Source of the DNA: Lanius collurio
Lineage: Eukaryota; Chordata; Aves; Passeriformes; Laniidae
Reading direction: 5' to 3'
DNA: 64,000 bases
NCBI GenBank assembly: GCA_020086605.1
Contig: JACBWW010000016.1
Span: 16,343,512 to 16,407,511 of the forward strand
Shown here piece after piece: positions 31,880 to 43,050 of the stretch; position 1 is the first letter of the stretch, and each line of letters opens with the position of its first letter. The position numbers and the translations under genes were made by a program. The notes under the pieces are model-generated. The model ran no database searches, was not told the DNA's origin, and saw only the letters and a list, made by a program, of their open reading frames with translations.

Positions 31880-32789
31880 TTTAAAATGGAGTGCTTGTGG
31901 ATTAGTATCAGACACTGTATCCATGGGATGCACAAGGAGAAGAAGCTGCCAAAGGGCTCAAGAGTCACCACAGAGCTAAGCCAAGCCCAGGCTGCAGGCC
32001 AGGTCTTCCTCCAACACTTCTCACCAGCAATTTGCAGTGCAGCCCCAGGAAACTGGGCATTATGGGTCTCCCTTCTGTATCACACATCGTCTTCAGCAAC
32101 CCCTAGAGCTTGCAGGCAGGCAGAGGTTGGTGCACCCAGTCCAAGGAAGCCTGAGAGCAATGAGGGAGAGGAAGAAAGGAAGAACAACACTTCCCATGGG
32201 ACAGGAGGCAAAACTACATGAGGGGGATCGCAGAGAGAGAAGGACAGAGAGCTAACATTGAAGAGACAAATAACATCTTTACAAAATCTTCTCTGCTTCT
32301 TACGATCCTAAGAATTCGTAGGAACATGGGAAAAATCTTGTTGTCCTCTGAGCCCACGTCCTCTACATCTCACATTTAGAGTTTCTAAATAAAAAAGTGT
32401 CAGAGAAGAGCAGTGCAGCTGCAGGAGCCTTCCCACTTTCACCTGCAGTGTGGTCTGGAGCCCCCGGATTTCATCTCCCTCTGCACCAAGCCCCATTTAT
32501 CACATTTCCAGGCCCTCCCTAGCCATGCCTGCCTTTCCAATCCTGTTTTGACACTTCTAATTAGCAGACATTTAACACCTTGTTTTGCTTGGACTCTGCC
32601 TTCAGCCAGACAACACATCGATGGCCTTTGACTTCTCCCCTGACCTCGGCTAACCTGGCAGCGCAGAGCTCTTGGCATGGCTCTGAACACATCCTGTCCA
32701 ATTTCCTCCTGCTGCCCTCTGCTCCCTGGTCCCCATGGCCCTCCCTAGCCATGCCAGGGCGAAAGCACAGCAAGATGTGACGCGCAGCC
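31880..32789. other. Noncoding, with a 19-bp direct repeat
   Basis: GGCCCTCCCTAGCCATGCC occurs exactly at 32511-32529 and again at 32737-32755, with no extended similarity around the two copies. Otherwise this is ordinary sequence without a gene. Confidence 0.6.
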
Positions 32790-32960
32790 TTTCCCTTCGT
32801 AAGCGCTTTCCTGAACGTGATTTAAAGCACTGAAGCAAGAAGAGAGGGGAAAAAAAAAAGACCTGTAATAAAGTCAGCACTCTGCTTATTAAGGGGAAAA
32901 GGCTGTGTTTTACTTATACTAACATTAATTAGATAGATATATAGGGAGCAAAGAGGCATC
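32790..32960. promoter_or_regulatory. Candidate conserved noncoding element
   Basis: CTTCGTAAGCGCTTTCC, GAACGTGATTTAAAGC, then CTGTAATAAAGTC with GTAATAAA at 32865-32872 (CDX-type consensus), GCTTATTAAGG and CATTAATTAGATAG near 32923-32936. An A9 run lies at 32851-32859. AT-rich words with retained CpGs favour an enhancer. Confidence 0.42.
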
Positions 32961-33978
32961 TGGGAGATTTATGCAGAGCCCCTGAAGATGGATGTGAGGA
33001 TTGACAGACAGCAGCTCCCTTAGAGTGCCAGGAACAAGGTAACTGGGAAGCAGTGATGGGGAGCCAAGCAGCAGTGGTGTCAGTGATGCTTAATTGCAGC
33101 AAGTGTGAGGGTAGATGAGGATGTTTGGATCTGCCAAAAACACCTGGAGGTGCTGTGAAGCTGTAAGGAGATGCAGATGGGGAGTTCTGGGGAGGTTTCT
33201 GAGAGCATCCTCAGAGAGGAGCATGTCTCCCTCTCCTGTTCTCCTCTGCTGTACAGGCAGGCAGGTGTACTGGTAGCTGAAGTCTTCTAAGCGATACTTT
33301 GTCTTTCCTTCTCCAGAAACCTGTAGTCATCTGGATGTCATTACTAAACTGAGAAGACACTCAAAGCTATTCGTTTTCATTGTGAGACTTTTCTCCCTCT
33401 GCCCCCTTCCTTGCTGCATCAATAAAATATTTTCCTACCATTCCCAGCACTGGACAGACAGCAGAGCAGCAAACTCATCATGGCCTTTTCATGATCCCCC
33501 ACAGAAGGCTGCTCTGTTGGCATCTGATAAGAGCTGGTCCGCATCTGCTCAGTGCGTCATGTCGAGGTGGAAGAGCCATCCCTGCCCCAGCTGCCCCAGC
33601 TCCCGTCCACACCGTGGGGCAGAACTGTGTGCATGCCACTAACGTAGCAGAATGGGTGACCGTCTTCTTGGTTCTTCTGGGTCTGCCTTCAAGGCCATAT
33701 GAGCCATCCTTTCATTATGTTTGTGTCTGGAGAGGTGACCACAATGTGTGGGTCCAGCAGGGGTAGCTGAGCCCATACCTCCTGTATGCTCTAGGCTTTT
33801 CACCCGCCTTCCTCCTTTCTCATGTATCACCTTGCAGAGTACAGAACTCCTCACTGGCCCTTTCCTAGAGGTGCAAGGACACATCTGGAAGTGCCGTGTA
33901 ACACCTTTGCAACTGTTGAACTTTCCACTTTGCCAAGACAATTAGCATCCTCGGGCTTTCTTCACTCTTCTCCAAGCA
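32961..33978. other. Noncoding, no gene seen
   Basis: Ordinary sequence. CATCAATAAAATATTTTCC at 33418-33436 is a small isolated AT patch. Confidence 0.55.
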
Positions 33979-33990
33979 TTTTTTTTTTTT
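33979..33990 (+). repeat. Poly(T), 12 bp
   Basis: Simple homopolymer without a recognisable retroposon body. Confidence 0.85.
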
Positions 33991-34494
33991 AACCTGCAAG
34001 GACAAAATCTGACTGAAACAGGAAAGGAAGCTTACCTGTGTGTCCTTGCAGCCCCAGTGAAGAGGCCTGGGACTAGAAATGCCTGGGACTGCCAGGCATT
34101 TACGCACCAATGAGAGACTTCCCCAGCCTGCAGACCTGGCTGTCTTGTTAAATTTCTCTTTCCATCCGCTTTGCACAGGGGAGTCCACACAGGGAAGAGC
34201 CCAGGGCTACATGGGGAGGCTGCAACATAGGTGGGAGTTCAGCTGAGGTCTCTTTGATCTGTAGCCTTGTGCTTCACCATAAGCCCATCCTGCTCTTGGA
34301 TTAGGGCTTGTAAAAGACTTGTGGCTGCTGCTGACAAGTGGGGGGTGAAGGCTCTGGGGTTTTTATTTGCAATTGCTGCAGCAGGCCCTTGCCTGTGTCC
34401 ATGAGCTGCATCATGGCCACTCATCAGCCTGTCCTGCCTTTGCTTTTTGAACTGGGTATCTCCATCCTGCCCAGGCAATGCCCCCTCCCCTCTT
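33991..34494. other. Noncoding, no gene seen
   Basis: Ordinary sequence. Confidence 0.55.
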
Positions 34495-34680
34495 TCACCC
34501 AGCCTGGGTTAAATATAGCAGCTAACTTTGGTGGTGATTAGTAATAAAATTTTAACAAGCATCCATATGAATGTCGTTCTGTCACTTTTATGAGGCCATT
34601 TACAGCAGGGAGATATAAGAGCACCTTAAATCTCCCCCTAACAGGAGGGGTCATGTCAGAAGGGTGAGAAGCAGAGGGCC
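34495..34680. promoter_or_regulatory. Candidate conserved noncoding element
   Basis: GGTTAAATATAGC, GTGATTAGTAATAAAATTTT (within 34534-34553) with the CDX-type word GTAATAAA at 34541-34548, CATATGAATGTCGTTC, CACTTTTATGAGGCC and GAGATATAAGAGC. A compact AT-rich core of about 130 bp. Confidence 0.4.
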
Positions 34681-35629
34681 CAATGTCCCGTGGTGCTGAA
34701 GGTACTCCCTGTCCCTGCAATGGCACAAGTGGCTCCCCTTTGTGGAGATGGTTTTGTCTTACCAGTCACTTTCTGGACCAGTGGGTGAAAAAGCAGGGAG
34801 ATGCTGTGGGCTGCTGGTGCCCACAGGCACTGCCCATCTGCAGAGGAGCATGGCACAGGGATGTTGCTGGAGCTGAGGACAGGCACAGTGGCATGAGGTT
34901 TGCTCAGGCCCTGCAGCAGGGCAGAGGCCTCAGTGCTAAGGCATTGCACTTAAAAAAATAAACTCCGGTAGGAAAAAGTGTTCACATCAACCATTTTCCA
35001 TTTGCTTCCCAAGCGAGCTAACTGCAAAAGGGGAATGAATGGTTCCTGTCTCTTTGCCCAAGCCTAAATTTGGGGACTGATTCTACTCTGACACTGCCTA
35101 CTTTTTATAAGAAAGGCTTGTAAAAGCCATACACCCTTCCTTGTTTCCAATCCGTTTGGCTGCACACCAAGGGCAGGGTTTGCTCCTGCTTCCAGCCCCA
35201 TCCTTGACCACGTCACAGCCTGTGTAAGCTGGATTGGATCCAGTCCTTGCTTGGCAGTGGATGTGTGAGCAGCTGAAGGGATTCTTTCCAGAAGAACGTA
35301 AAGGGAATAAGTCTTTGTGTCTCCCATGTAGGTACGTACCCCACCTCTGCTTCTGTATGTAGACTTAATTTATGACCCTGGAGACTTTCTGCCACTGGTG
35401 TTGCTGAGCATGGCAGCTGTATCAGGTTAGGACAGGTCTTAGGTCTGGCCAGGCTCTGGGCAGAGGACCAGGGACAAGCACATTTTCTGAGCAGTGATCC
35501 AGCCAGCAAATTCAGGTTGTGAGGTGGCACAGGTGGTACTGGGAAGCTCCTTCTGCCCCAGGTGGGAGGCACCAGCAAATGTCTGCACCTACTGAAATCC
35601 CCATGCTCCCAGAGGAGGGCAGAGGGATC
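34681..35629. other. Noncoding, no gene seen
   Basis: Ordinary sequence. A short CpG-retaining patch (AACTCCGGTAGG, CAAGCGAGC) at 34961-35018 is too weak to call. Confidence 0.5.
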
Positions 35630-35722
35630 CAGGACAGGGAGAGGTGCTGTGCCTTCCCAGGGTCACAGAACCCTTTGAGTGAGGCAAACCTCAAAATAGA
35701 ACCCTTCTGTCCTGATAGCCAT
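35630..35722 (-). repeat. Decayed MIR-like SINE fragment, minus orientation
   Basis: CTTCCCAGGGTCACAGAACC, GTGAGGCAAACC and AATAGAACCCTTCTGTCCTG match, in order, the reverse complement of the MIR core (TTGCCCAAGGTCACAC ... AGTGGCAGAGCC ... GAACCCAGGTCTGTCTGAC). Confidence 0.45.
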
Positions 35723-37339
35723 CAAACCACATGGCTTCACAACTGCTCTGCAACATTCTTTTTGTGTGGGTGCTCTGCTTCCTGTACCAGCAGTGGCGGG
35801 TCAAACACAGCTTCACCAAAACTTTTAATATTAAGAAAAAACACCAAGACTTGTGGTCTGAGTTATGAGTGGAAGTTTAGGTTTGTTCCTTTTTCTAGTT
35901 TTGTTTCTTCAAAAAAAAGGAAACACACCTTTGAATAGTGAAATCAGAAAATAAGGAAGCAAAATATTTCCAAAAGAAGGGCTTGCTTGATGTGAGCACT
36001 GCCTGGTCATTATTTTTGTTTAGTCTAAATAGTAATGTCTATACATATACATTAGTTATGTAAAGATAGCTGATATCCAACCTTATATACACTACCCAAG
36101 CATTAGCTGTGCAAGGCAAGTATAAAAACCACCTGTGCAAAGGCAAGGGAGCAGAGCAGGGAGCAGATGCTTTGTTCTAGGTCTAGAGCTGGAATTATAA
36201 TTTGCTGTTGCTAGCCTGCTTCTTTCCAAGGAGGCAAGACAGAGCATCCAGAAATTCAATCTATTTTTTAGATAATGATAAAATGGTGTCAGTGATTTCA
36301 TAGCCAATGATAAAAGTAAGAGGAAAAGGTCGTTGTAGATTATTATGATTTTCTGATGAGGAGGGCAGAAGTCAATAGGTAGCTAAATCAGACTGCAATT
36401 TTTTTCTCAGAAAAGGTGAGTTTTCTATGTTTGAAAATTTCATTCTGGAGTCTTGTAGGATACACTGGCCCTCTGGTTTTGACTAAGTGGGAAAGTGATT
36501 CCACTCTGTTGCTATTTCCTATGAAAAGCAAGGCTGCGTGATCCAGCAGCCTAAGGAGACAGCATCTTCGGGACTCTCCGTGTATTGCTTGCAGGCCACA
36601 GGGGGAAGCAGGATAAGAGTACGAGACAGCTGCTGGCAGCTTTTGGGTGAGAGAAGGCAGTGGCTGCTGTGAAGCCAAGATGGTGTTGGCACTGCCTGTG
36701 CTTGGCAACAGCAGGATGACCCCGTGTCTTGCTCCCACGCCGCTCTGTTGAGTTTCACTTGGAGCCTAGGGTCCTCCTAGGCTGGTATTTGGGTTTTTTG
36801 CCTAATTGCTTTCTTGGGTCAGATGAGACATCTGTATCCCTGGGAGCAGGAAGGACCCAATGCTCCTTCTGTGCATCACGTCACATTGCTGCTGAGAGAG
36901 CCTTGGTACCCCAGATGAGGTTAGTGAGCTGGGATGTCCCACACATCCTTGGTGCTGTAAATTACATTCTCCATCCTCTGCACACCCACATATGTGCCAC
37001 ATGTTCAGTGTGCATGTCAGTGCAGTCATTGATAAAGATTGGGATCCTGGGATCACCACAGTGACCTGTTTGCAGGGGCAAGTTGCCTGAGCTTGGCAGA
37101 AGGTATCTTGAGGTCAGGGAGGTAGGACATGATGCTGAGGGAATGTGAGCTCTCATGGATGGTGGGATGCAAGGGTACCCCTGCTCCATGGGGTTAGAGC
37201 CTTCTCCAGCAGGAGGTCAAAAAGGCAAAGTTTCTTGGGAGGTGAATTATCAGTGGGAGCAATATCGTCAGGTCAAGCACATTGGTGCTGGGGTAATACA
37301 GTTAAGGTGCAGAGCCTTGGAGGGAGCCCGGCTGAGGAG
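35723..37339. other. Noncoding, locally AT-rich, no gene seen
   Basis: From about 35820 to 36420 the sequence is AT-rich with few CpGs (TTAATATTAAG, TCTATACATATACATTAG, GATTATTATG). It looks like neutral AT-rich DNA and not a motif-dense element. The rest is ordinary. Confidence 0.5.
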
Positions 37340-37610
37340 TGCAGCATTAAAGCAATGAGCCCAGCTTAATCTGCCCCAAGTGAGGGCAGTGGGGTCTTTA
37401 ATATTGTGTCAGGCTCGCAGGCCCTTGTTGGCGGGTTATTCTTCATGGCAGCTAATGCCACTGGGCTAACTGAATTAGCCCCTCCTTCCGCGGGGTGAGC
37501 GTGGGGTTGCCGGGAGGGCGATCGTGCCTCGCAGCTGCAGGGAGAGCGAGTGATGGCCTGGAAATTCAATCAGGTGAGGAGCCATTGCCATCCCCGAAGG
37601 ACAGGGAGCA
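37340..37610. promoter_or_regulatory. Weak candidate CNE
   Basis: GCATTAAAGC, GCTTAATCTGCC, TCTTTAATATTGTG, GTTGGCGGGTTATTC, GCTAATGCCACTGGGC, ACTGAATTAGCC, then CpG-rich TTCCGCGGGGTGAGCG and GGGCGATCGTGCCTCGC. The contrast with flanks is moderate. Confidence 0.38.
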
Positions 37611-38659
37611 GCCCGATTGGGGAGGAGAGCCCGGACAGGAATGCCAGTGACTGGCTCCGTGCGGCCCCTGGGCAGGGTGTGCTCCAGGGATTGCTCCCTG
37701 CTCAGGATGGCATGGAGTGCTGTCCTGCAGTCTGCTGCTCTGAGTCCATCAGCCTTCTGGGAGCCCTTCAGTGGAGAGCTCATCCATACCTCTCTGCTCA
37801 TTTCCAACTTGCTCATGGCTAAGTGCCATGTTCCCTTGCACATCCATAGGGAACCATGGCACCGAGACACGCTGGGTGGGACATGCAGTGTGTCTCCAGC
37901 CAAGCTGGGCATCCCTGGGATCCATTATCCGGCAAATTTGCAGTATTTCTATGTGACTGGAGGTGAAGGTTGACCGGATGGCCTGGCCCAAGGAACTGTC
38001 AAGCGGGCCTTCTTTCTGGCTTTGATGTTGGGATGAGGGGCTCCCCAAACAAGCCACTGAGTGATTGCATGATTTTCTTTGTAAAGCCCTGAGGGAAGTG
38101 CAGCTAGGATGGACAGCTAAGGGGCTGGGTACAGCAATGGAGTCTCTCATCAAGACTAATTTTCTGTCTTTAATACATGGGAGGAAGAAAGAAACTCTGA
38201 ACCTTTCAGGCGTTTGCTTGTTGTCCTCCAGATGGGTCACTGCTTTTTTTCTCTCCCTGTCCCAGCAGTGGTTTTCTTCTTCACATCTGATTACAAGCAC
38301 TCTCCTGGCAAATCCTGCAGCACACCCTGAGTGGGTGATGGTGGCCCTGTCCAGTACTGCCTGTGTGCCTGGGGTCCGGGACAGCCTGCACCCAGGTGGT
38401 GGCACTTTGTCAGCCCCAAAGGTAGGAGCAACTGGCACGGGCTTCAGAGAATGCTGTGGTCTCACGGACTAGGACAGCACAGCCATGGCAGAGGGTTGCT
38501 GCCTTCCCATAGGACACAGTGCCTCACCCCACCACACCAGCTCTGTCCGTCGCTGAAGCCCCTGTCCCTTTGCCCCTGCCACCAAGGCAGACACAGTCTC
38601 CTTTGCTTTTCCAGGTGCCCCTTTGATCTTCAAACCTGCCCCATCTCTCTCTATCCTCC
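37611..38659. other. Noncoding, no gene seen
   Basis: The 238-codon minus frame at 37749-38465 overlaps several plus frames and shows no domain, leader or membrane segment. Ordinary sequence. Confidence 0.55.
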
Positions 38660-38900
38660 CTTCCCTCACATTATTATAAATGGAGGCTTTGGCTGCCTTT
38701 AAATAGTCATATCACTCAGACAAGCTCATGTCAGCCATAAATTATACAGTAATGATGATTTTCTAAGTGGGTTGACTGGAGCTATTTCCGCTTCAGCCTC
38801 AAGTTACTGCACATGTCCCCCCCAGGGTCTGGCAGCCTCATTTGTTGTCCCCCTAATTGTCATTTCTCCCATACTCACTTGGGCAGAAGCTGGGAGGAAA
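38660..38900. promoter_or_regulatory. Candidate conserved noncoding element
   Basis: ACATTATTATAAATGG, CTTTAAATAGTCATATCAC and GCCATAAATTATACAGTAATG, with an exact GCCATAAA at 38734-38741, then GATGATTTTCTAAG and TTTCCGC. Homeodomain-like words dominate an approximately 100-bp core. Confidence 0.42.
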
Positions 38901-39260
38901 ACTGACTCTGCTGCTGGCCCTGGTCCTCTTGGTTTTCCCACCTGGGAGGGGGATTGGGAGGAGGGGAGAGGGCTGCAGGGGTGAGACAGCACTGGCTGCC
39001 TCTAATGCAAGCAGGGGGAATGACTGTAGAATCCCACCATATGGATGCCCTTACTTCTTGCCGCTCTCCCCCCACCCCAGCCGAGTGAAACCAGCCCCAA
39101 CGTGTGAAAGCTGTAATTGCAGGTAATCCTCCAGCACTGCGCATGGTTTGAATTTGGCAGAGCAGGAATGTGGAAGGGAGAAGGGGAATTACTGCCCAGA
39201 CGTGCTGCAGGGCCAACATCTGCACGAATCATCAGTGCACATCTGGCTGCAGCAGCCTGT
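38901..39260. other. Mixed sequence, possible small element
   Basis: GCTGTAATTGCAGGTAATCC (39110-39129) contains a 12-bp near-palindrome around AATT. ACTGCGCATGG, CAGACGTGC and GCACGAATC keep CpGs. It is too diffuse to call firmly. Confidence 0.3.
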
Positions 39261-39402
39261 GCTTGTAGCCCAGCCGGTCACTTTTTAGCCCACTGGGTCT
39301 GTCTCAAGCTCCCACTTAAGGGCAGGACATGGACACTCTGGTACTGGGAACTTTAGACTGTTAGAGGAATTACTTCCTTCACCTGCTATTTCTGCTGATG
39401 TT
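39261..39402. other. Noncoding, no gene seen
   Basis: Ordinary sequence. Confidence 0.5.
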
Positions 39403-39465
39403 GAGTGGTCACTCAGCCTTGAGGTGCCTTAGTTTTTTTATTTGTAAAATAGATTTAGGCTGTCT
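39403..39465 (+). repeat. Decayed MIR-like SINE fragment
   Basis: GGTCACTCAGCCTTGAGGTGCC, TTAGTTTTTTTATTTGTAAAATAG follow the MIR core AGTTACTTAACCTCTCTGTGCC TCAGTTTCCTCATCTGTAAAATGG in order and spacing. Confidence 0.45.
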
Positions 39466-40429
39466 GAAGTAGCACACTCAAGGGTACCCATCTCTATATC
39501 TTCTGGAGAGAAGAGTGCCTGTGGCACCCTCCTCCAGGTTTGCCTGAGGCTGGCACTGCTTTAGAACACCCCCAATGAGATGCTGGAGCAAAGGAGCAAA
39601 TTCCTGCCTGCACAGCTGGGATCAATGAGGTGGGGGTCCTTGCTTACCTTCTGTTTCTCTTGAGCATGGTCCCCAAGAGACAGCAAGCTTTCTGCAGCAT
39701 TTCTGCCTTGCAGGATCTGGCCTTTGCTAAGGAAGAAGCAAAGCAGGATGGGCAAAGTAGGACTCAAATGCTGTCAGTACCAGAGGGTCTTTGTTGGCTC
39801 CAGGTGCCTTGGACCCCAGTGGTCTGTTTCCACTGGATAAGGATGGAAAGACTCCATCACATTGACAAGATGTGCTCTTGGTAATTCCTTGCATTTTCTG
39901 GCTATGTCTGGCAAGTTTGTCCTGCACCCTAGGGAGGTTGCTAGGACCAAGGAAGAAGCAGAAAGGCCAGGGCACATGGAATGACTTGGGGCAAAGACAG
40001 GGGCTGAGGTCGTGGTGAGGGGAAGCTGTTTTATCCAATGCCTGTTTTCTGTAGCTGGGCTTGATCTGATGCCCAATGAGAGAGAGGTTAGAGAGACAGG
40101 CAAGTAGCTGAAGATCCACTTGCTGCTGTGCTCAGGGTGAGGGCTGGCCCTGGGGAGCACTCTGATTGTCTCATCCCTGATTGTTTCAAGCCTGCTCTTT
40201 CTCCTTGACAGAAAAGACTTGCTGAACCTTCTCATCCCAACCCTTCATTTCTGAGGTTTTGTTGGGAATGTGCATTGTCGGGGTGTAAATCCTTGCTGCC
40301 AGTGAGCCACAATGTGCTTGGATTGCTTTAAGCAGCAGGTGTGTGTTGTGCATCTCCTCACAAATACGGCTCAGCCCTGTCCCGTGTAAGCAGCCTGCTT
40401 GGGACTGACCCAGGAGCAAAAGCACCTTT
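39466..40429. other. Noncoding, no gene seen
   Basis: Ordinary sequence with fully overlapping frames on both strands. Confidence 0.55.
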
Positions 40430-40910
40430 TGGTCAGTCACTTACACCGCTCTCTGCTCTCCCAGCTCTCAGGAAAACAGCCTGATCTCGTTCAGTGAGAC
40501 AGCAATCGCAGCCTCCTCCCAGGCAGGCGGATTCCCAGATAACCCCCTGGCTTTCTGAGGGCAGTGCAGGCTTCAGAGGCATTGTCTCTTTGGAAATTAA
40601 TTTTCCTGTCGATTTCCTTATTTCTCTTAATTGATGAGGGGCAAGTCTTAGGCGCGTTGCCAGCGGCACCAGCCACAGCCTCCCGTAGGTATCAGTAGAG
40701 CCAAAAGCACTAGCGCTGAGGGTTGGGGAGTGTAATGAACTCTCAGAGGACTCGTTGCAGCTCAGCCCATGCTCTAGATTAGCTGAGGAATCATCTGGCC
40801 CAGCTATTAACTGTCCCATTTAACATCATAAATTATTAACCTAATTTTGAGGAGGGTCGGAGACGGATCACACTGATTTTGTCTGCTTCTCTGCAGCCTC
40901 TCATACAGCC
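40430..40910. promoter_or_regulatory. Candidate conserved noncoding element
   Basis: Perfect palindrome AAATTAATTT at 40594-40603 inside TTGGAAATTAATTTTCC, followed by TGTCGATTTCC, CTCTTAATTGATGAGG, TTAGGCGCGTTGCCAGCGG, CTCCCGTAGG and TAGCGCTGAGG. The right core has TAGATTAGCTGAGG, GCTATTAACTG, CATTTAACATCATAAATTATT and GGGTCGGAGACGGATC. CpGs and homeodomain words are both dense. Confidence 0.48.
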
Positions 40911-42199
40911 TGCTGGTGTGGAGTAAGCCACAGGCAGGGCCTGAGGGTCTGTGCCTCCAGAGGAGGGGAAAAACAGGGCAGCACAGCCAGCTGGCTGCAG
41001 AAGAACCAGCTCTGGCTCTTCTCCCAGTCCAGTGGAGAGTTCGGGGAGAAGCCTGAGCAGGGGGAACCCCCCCCCCATATGTAAGAGATGCCCCAGGAAG
41101 GAGCAAAGCCACCCACTCCCCAACACATCTGCATTCATGTGGAGCACATCTGCACCCCTGTGCATGGGTGTCCAGGACTTCTGCCCCTTGCTGGGTACTA
41201 GTATGTGCTGGCCACTCTCTGTGGAAGTCTTTACCAGAGACATTTTGTAGCTAGCTGAAGCTCTCTAGTTCACATGGCAAAGGCCTGAAGTCAGGAGTTT
41301 TTTCTTCCTATGCTTGTTGTAGACTAGAGCTTGTTTGAAAAGTTTCCTTCCTGAGAAAAGTTTTAAATAGAATAGTGGGAAGAAAGTGGATTCTTTGTTA
41401 TAAAAGTTTTAAACCTTTCAGAAGGGTTTTTTTAAAGCCAATTGAAGTATAATGAAAATTTAAGGGATACCGTCCTTTCTTTCACCTTTGTCTTTCTTTG
41501 AGAAGAGAGATATGTGCAGGAGGAAGGGGCTGAGAATTGCACTCAAACCAGCATTTCTTTTAATTGAGTGAAAAAATTTTGAAATCGTTTGGTCTGTTGA
41601 AAAAAACATACAAACCTGAAGGAGAGCAAGCTCTGAAATCCTTGTAAAATGCCTTTTTCATTCTGGCATCACCAAAAGGACTTTTTGTTTCCCTGGAAGC
41701 AGCTGTGCTGCTCGGTGCTGCCTGTCTGTGGTGTGCAAGTGCATACTGGGCTGGCCTTATGTGTGTCCCCAGGCTCTGTCCCAAAATGGGCTGGCAGGTG
41801 GCATTTGGAAGTCAGCATTGCCCCCAGTCCCATCCCGCTTCAAGGATGTACAAACTTCAGTGGCTGTAGGACCAAGCCACACAGCTCCCTGGATGGAGGT
41901 ACTTGGGGTCAGGATTAGCAGGCCAAATTGGTTGTAAAACACACCCCCAAAAAACCCCAACACAAGCACAAAGAAGTTCTTTGGGTTGTGGTGATAACAT
42001 GGAAAAGTGTCAGAGTCTGTATTAACAAGACCCTGTACCACTAACCTGCTCATCCCTGAGTACTCACCTGCTAACCACAAGTGCCTGTAGCTCATCATGG
42101 GCTTCCTGCCGCGCTTTCCCTTGAACAGTGAAACTAGGAGTGCTGAATTTGTAGACTCACAGCACTGGTGCTCTCATTCTCCCTGTACTTGATGTCAGG
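40911..42199. other. Noncoding, no gene seen
   Basis: A C9 run near 41068-41077 and an AT-rich stretch at 41330-41480 with few CpGs. No gene, exon or repeat family is recognised. Confidence 0.5.
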
Positions 42200-42780
42200 C
42201 TTTACACACATAGAATAGAGGAGGAAATCGCCTTTGCCAGAGGCCTGAACCTCGTTGTGCACATGCAGTACAGACCCACACAGGACTGATGGCCAGCACA
42301 TGGATATAAAATACGGCGCCCTGCCATAAAACATGCACCACTAGTCTATATATTTTGCAATCCCTTTAAAGATTTTTTTTTCTTTAAACCCCTCACCCTA
42401 GCTCCCTCCCTGTTCTCCCCCCAAAAAATTATTATAAAGAATTATTGCCATTAGTACGTCTTTCCCAGTGAAAGGAGAAAATCGCCTCATTCATAATTTA
42501 TACCCTCAATTACTATTAATAAAGAAATATTTCAGCAGAAAATCGCCTGGGAAAATTACACGTAACATTGCATTAACATTCTATTTGAACATTTTCATCA
42601 CATTTGTTATAGAGTTAATAAGAGGGATATGCTCCCCTGACTTCTTCATGAAATTATGGGCTGCCTATGATAGTTTAATCTTTTAGACTTTATATAATAT
42701 ATTCACTTTACTAATTGAGCTATCCAAGGAGCAGTTAGGGATGTTCTTAAACGTGGAAGACAAAGTAATCAGGGCCGTGA
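42200..42780. promoter_or_regulatory. Strong candidate CNE carrying a repeated AGAAAATCGCCT word
   Basis: AGAAAATCGCCT occurs exactly at 42476-42487 and 42537-42548, and as AGGAAATCGCCT at 42222-42233. The second exact copy is preceded by AATATTTCA (42526-42534). GCCATAAA lies at 42323-42330. TTTAAAGA (42365-42372) and TCTTTAAA (42381-42388) form an 8-bp inverted repeat around T8. The interval 42430-42720 is extremely AT-rich (ATTATTATAAAG, AATTTATACCC, ACTATTAATAAAG, ATTACACGTAACATTGC, ACTTTATATAATATATTC) yet keeps CpGs only inside such motifs. This looks like a highly constrained regulatory element with internal motif reuse. Confidence 0.55.
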
Positions 42781-43050
42781 CTTCCTGACAAGAAGATCTT
42801 CTTCCGGAGATGAGGAGCTGCACGTGTGAGGGGCACACACGTATGTGTTTGTGTGCAGATATGCCATTCCATTAGCCCTTCCCTTAATGTCCTGCCTGTA
42901 TTTCAAAGTGAACATGAATGAAGGGTGGCGGCGATTTTCTGGCTTGTGAAATATTCCCCCAAACTTCCGTTTGTATTTCAGAGTGAAAGGGGGTCTGGTG
43001 AACTGGAGCAAAGTATTGTTTTGGGAATAGGAAATGCCTAGCATGGGGAG
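42781..43050. promoter_or_regulatory. Candidate CNE, right arm of the repeated-motif cluster
   Basis: Perfect palindrome AAGAAGATCTTCTT at 42790-42803. GGCGATTTTCT at 42930-42940 is the reverse complement of the 11-bp word repeated to the left and is followed by TGAAATATT (42947-42955), the inverted form of the AATATTTCA that precedes the 42537 copy. This inverted copy is bracketed by a 16-bp direct repeat with one mismatch, TGTATTTCAAAGTGAA (42897-42912) and TGTATTTCAGAGTGAA (42972-42987). Confidence 0.45.

Noticed and set aside
31721..31971. Apparent Val-Ser-Pro-Pro peptide repeat
   Set aside because: It is the translation of a three-copy 15-bp minisatellite, with period a multiple of three in every frame.
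37749..38465. 238-codon minus-strand open frame
   Set aside because: Overlaps several equally open plus frames and shows no domain.
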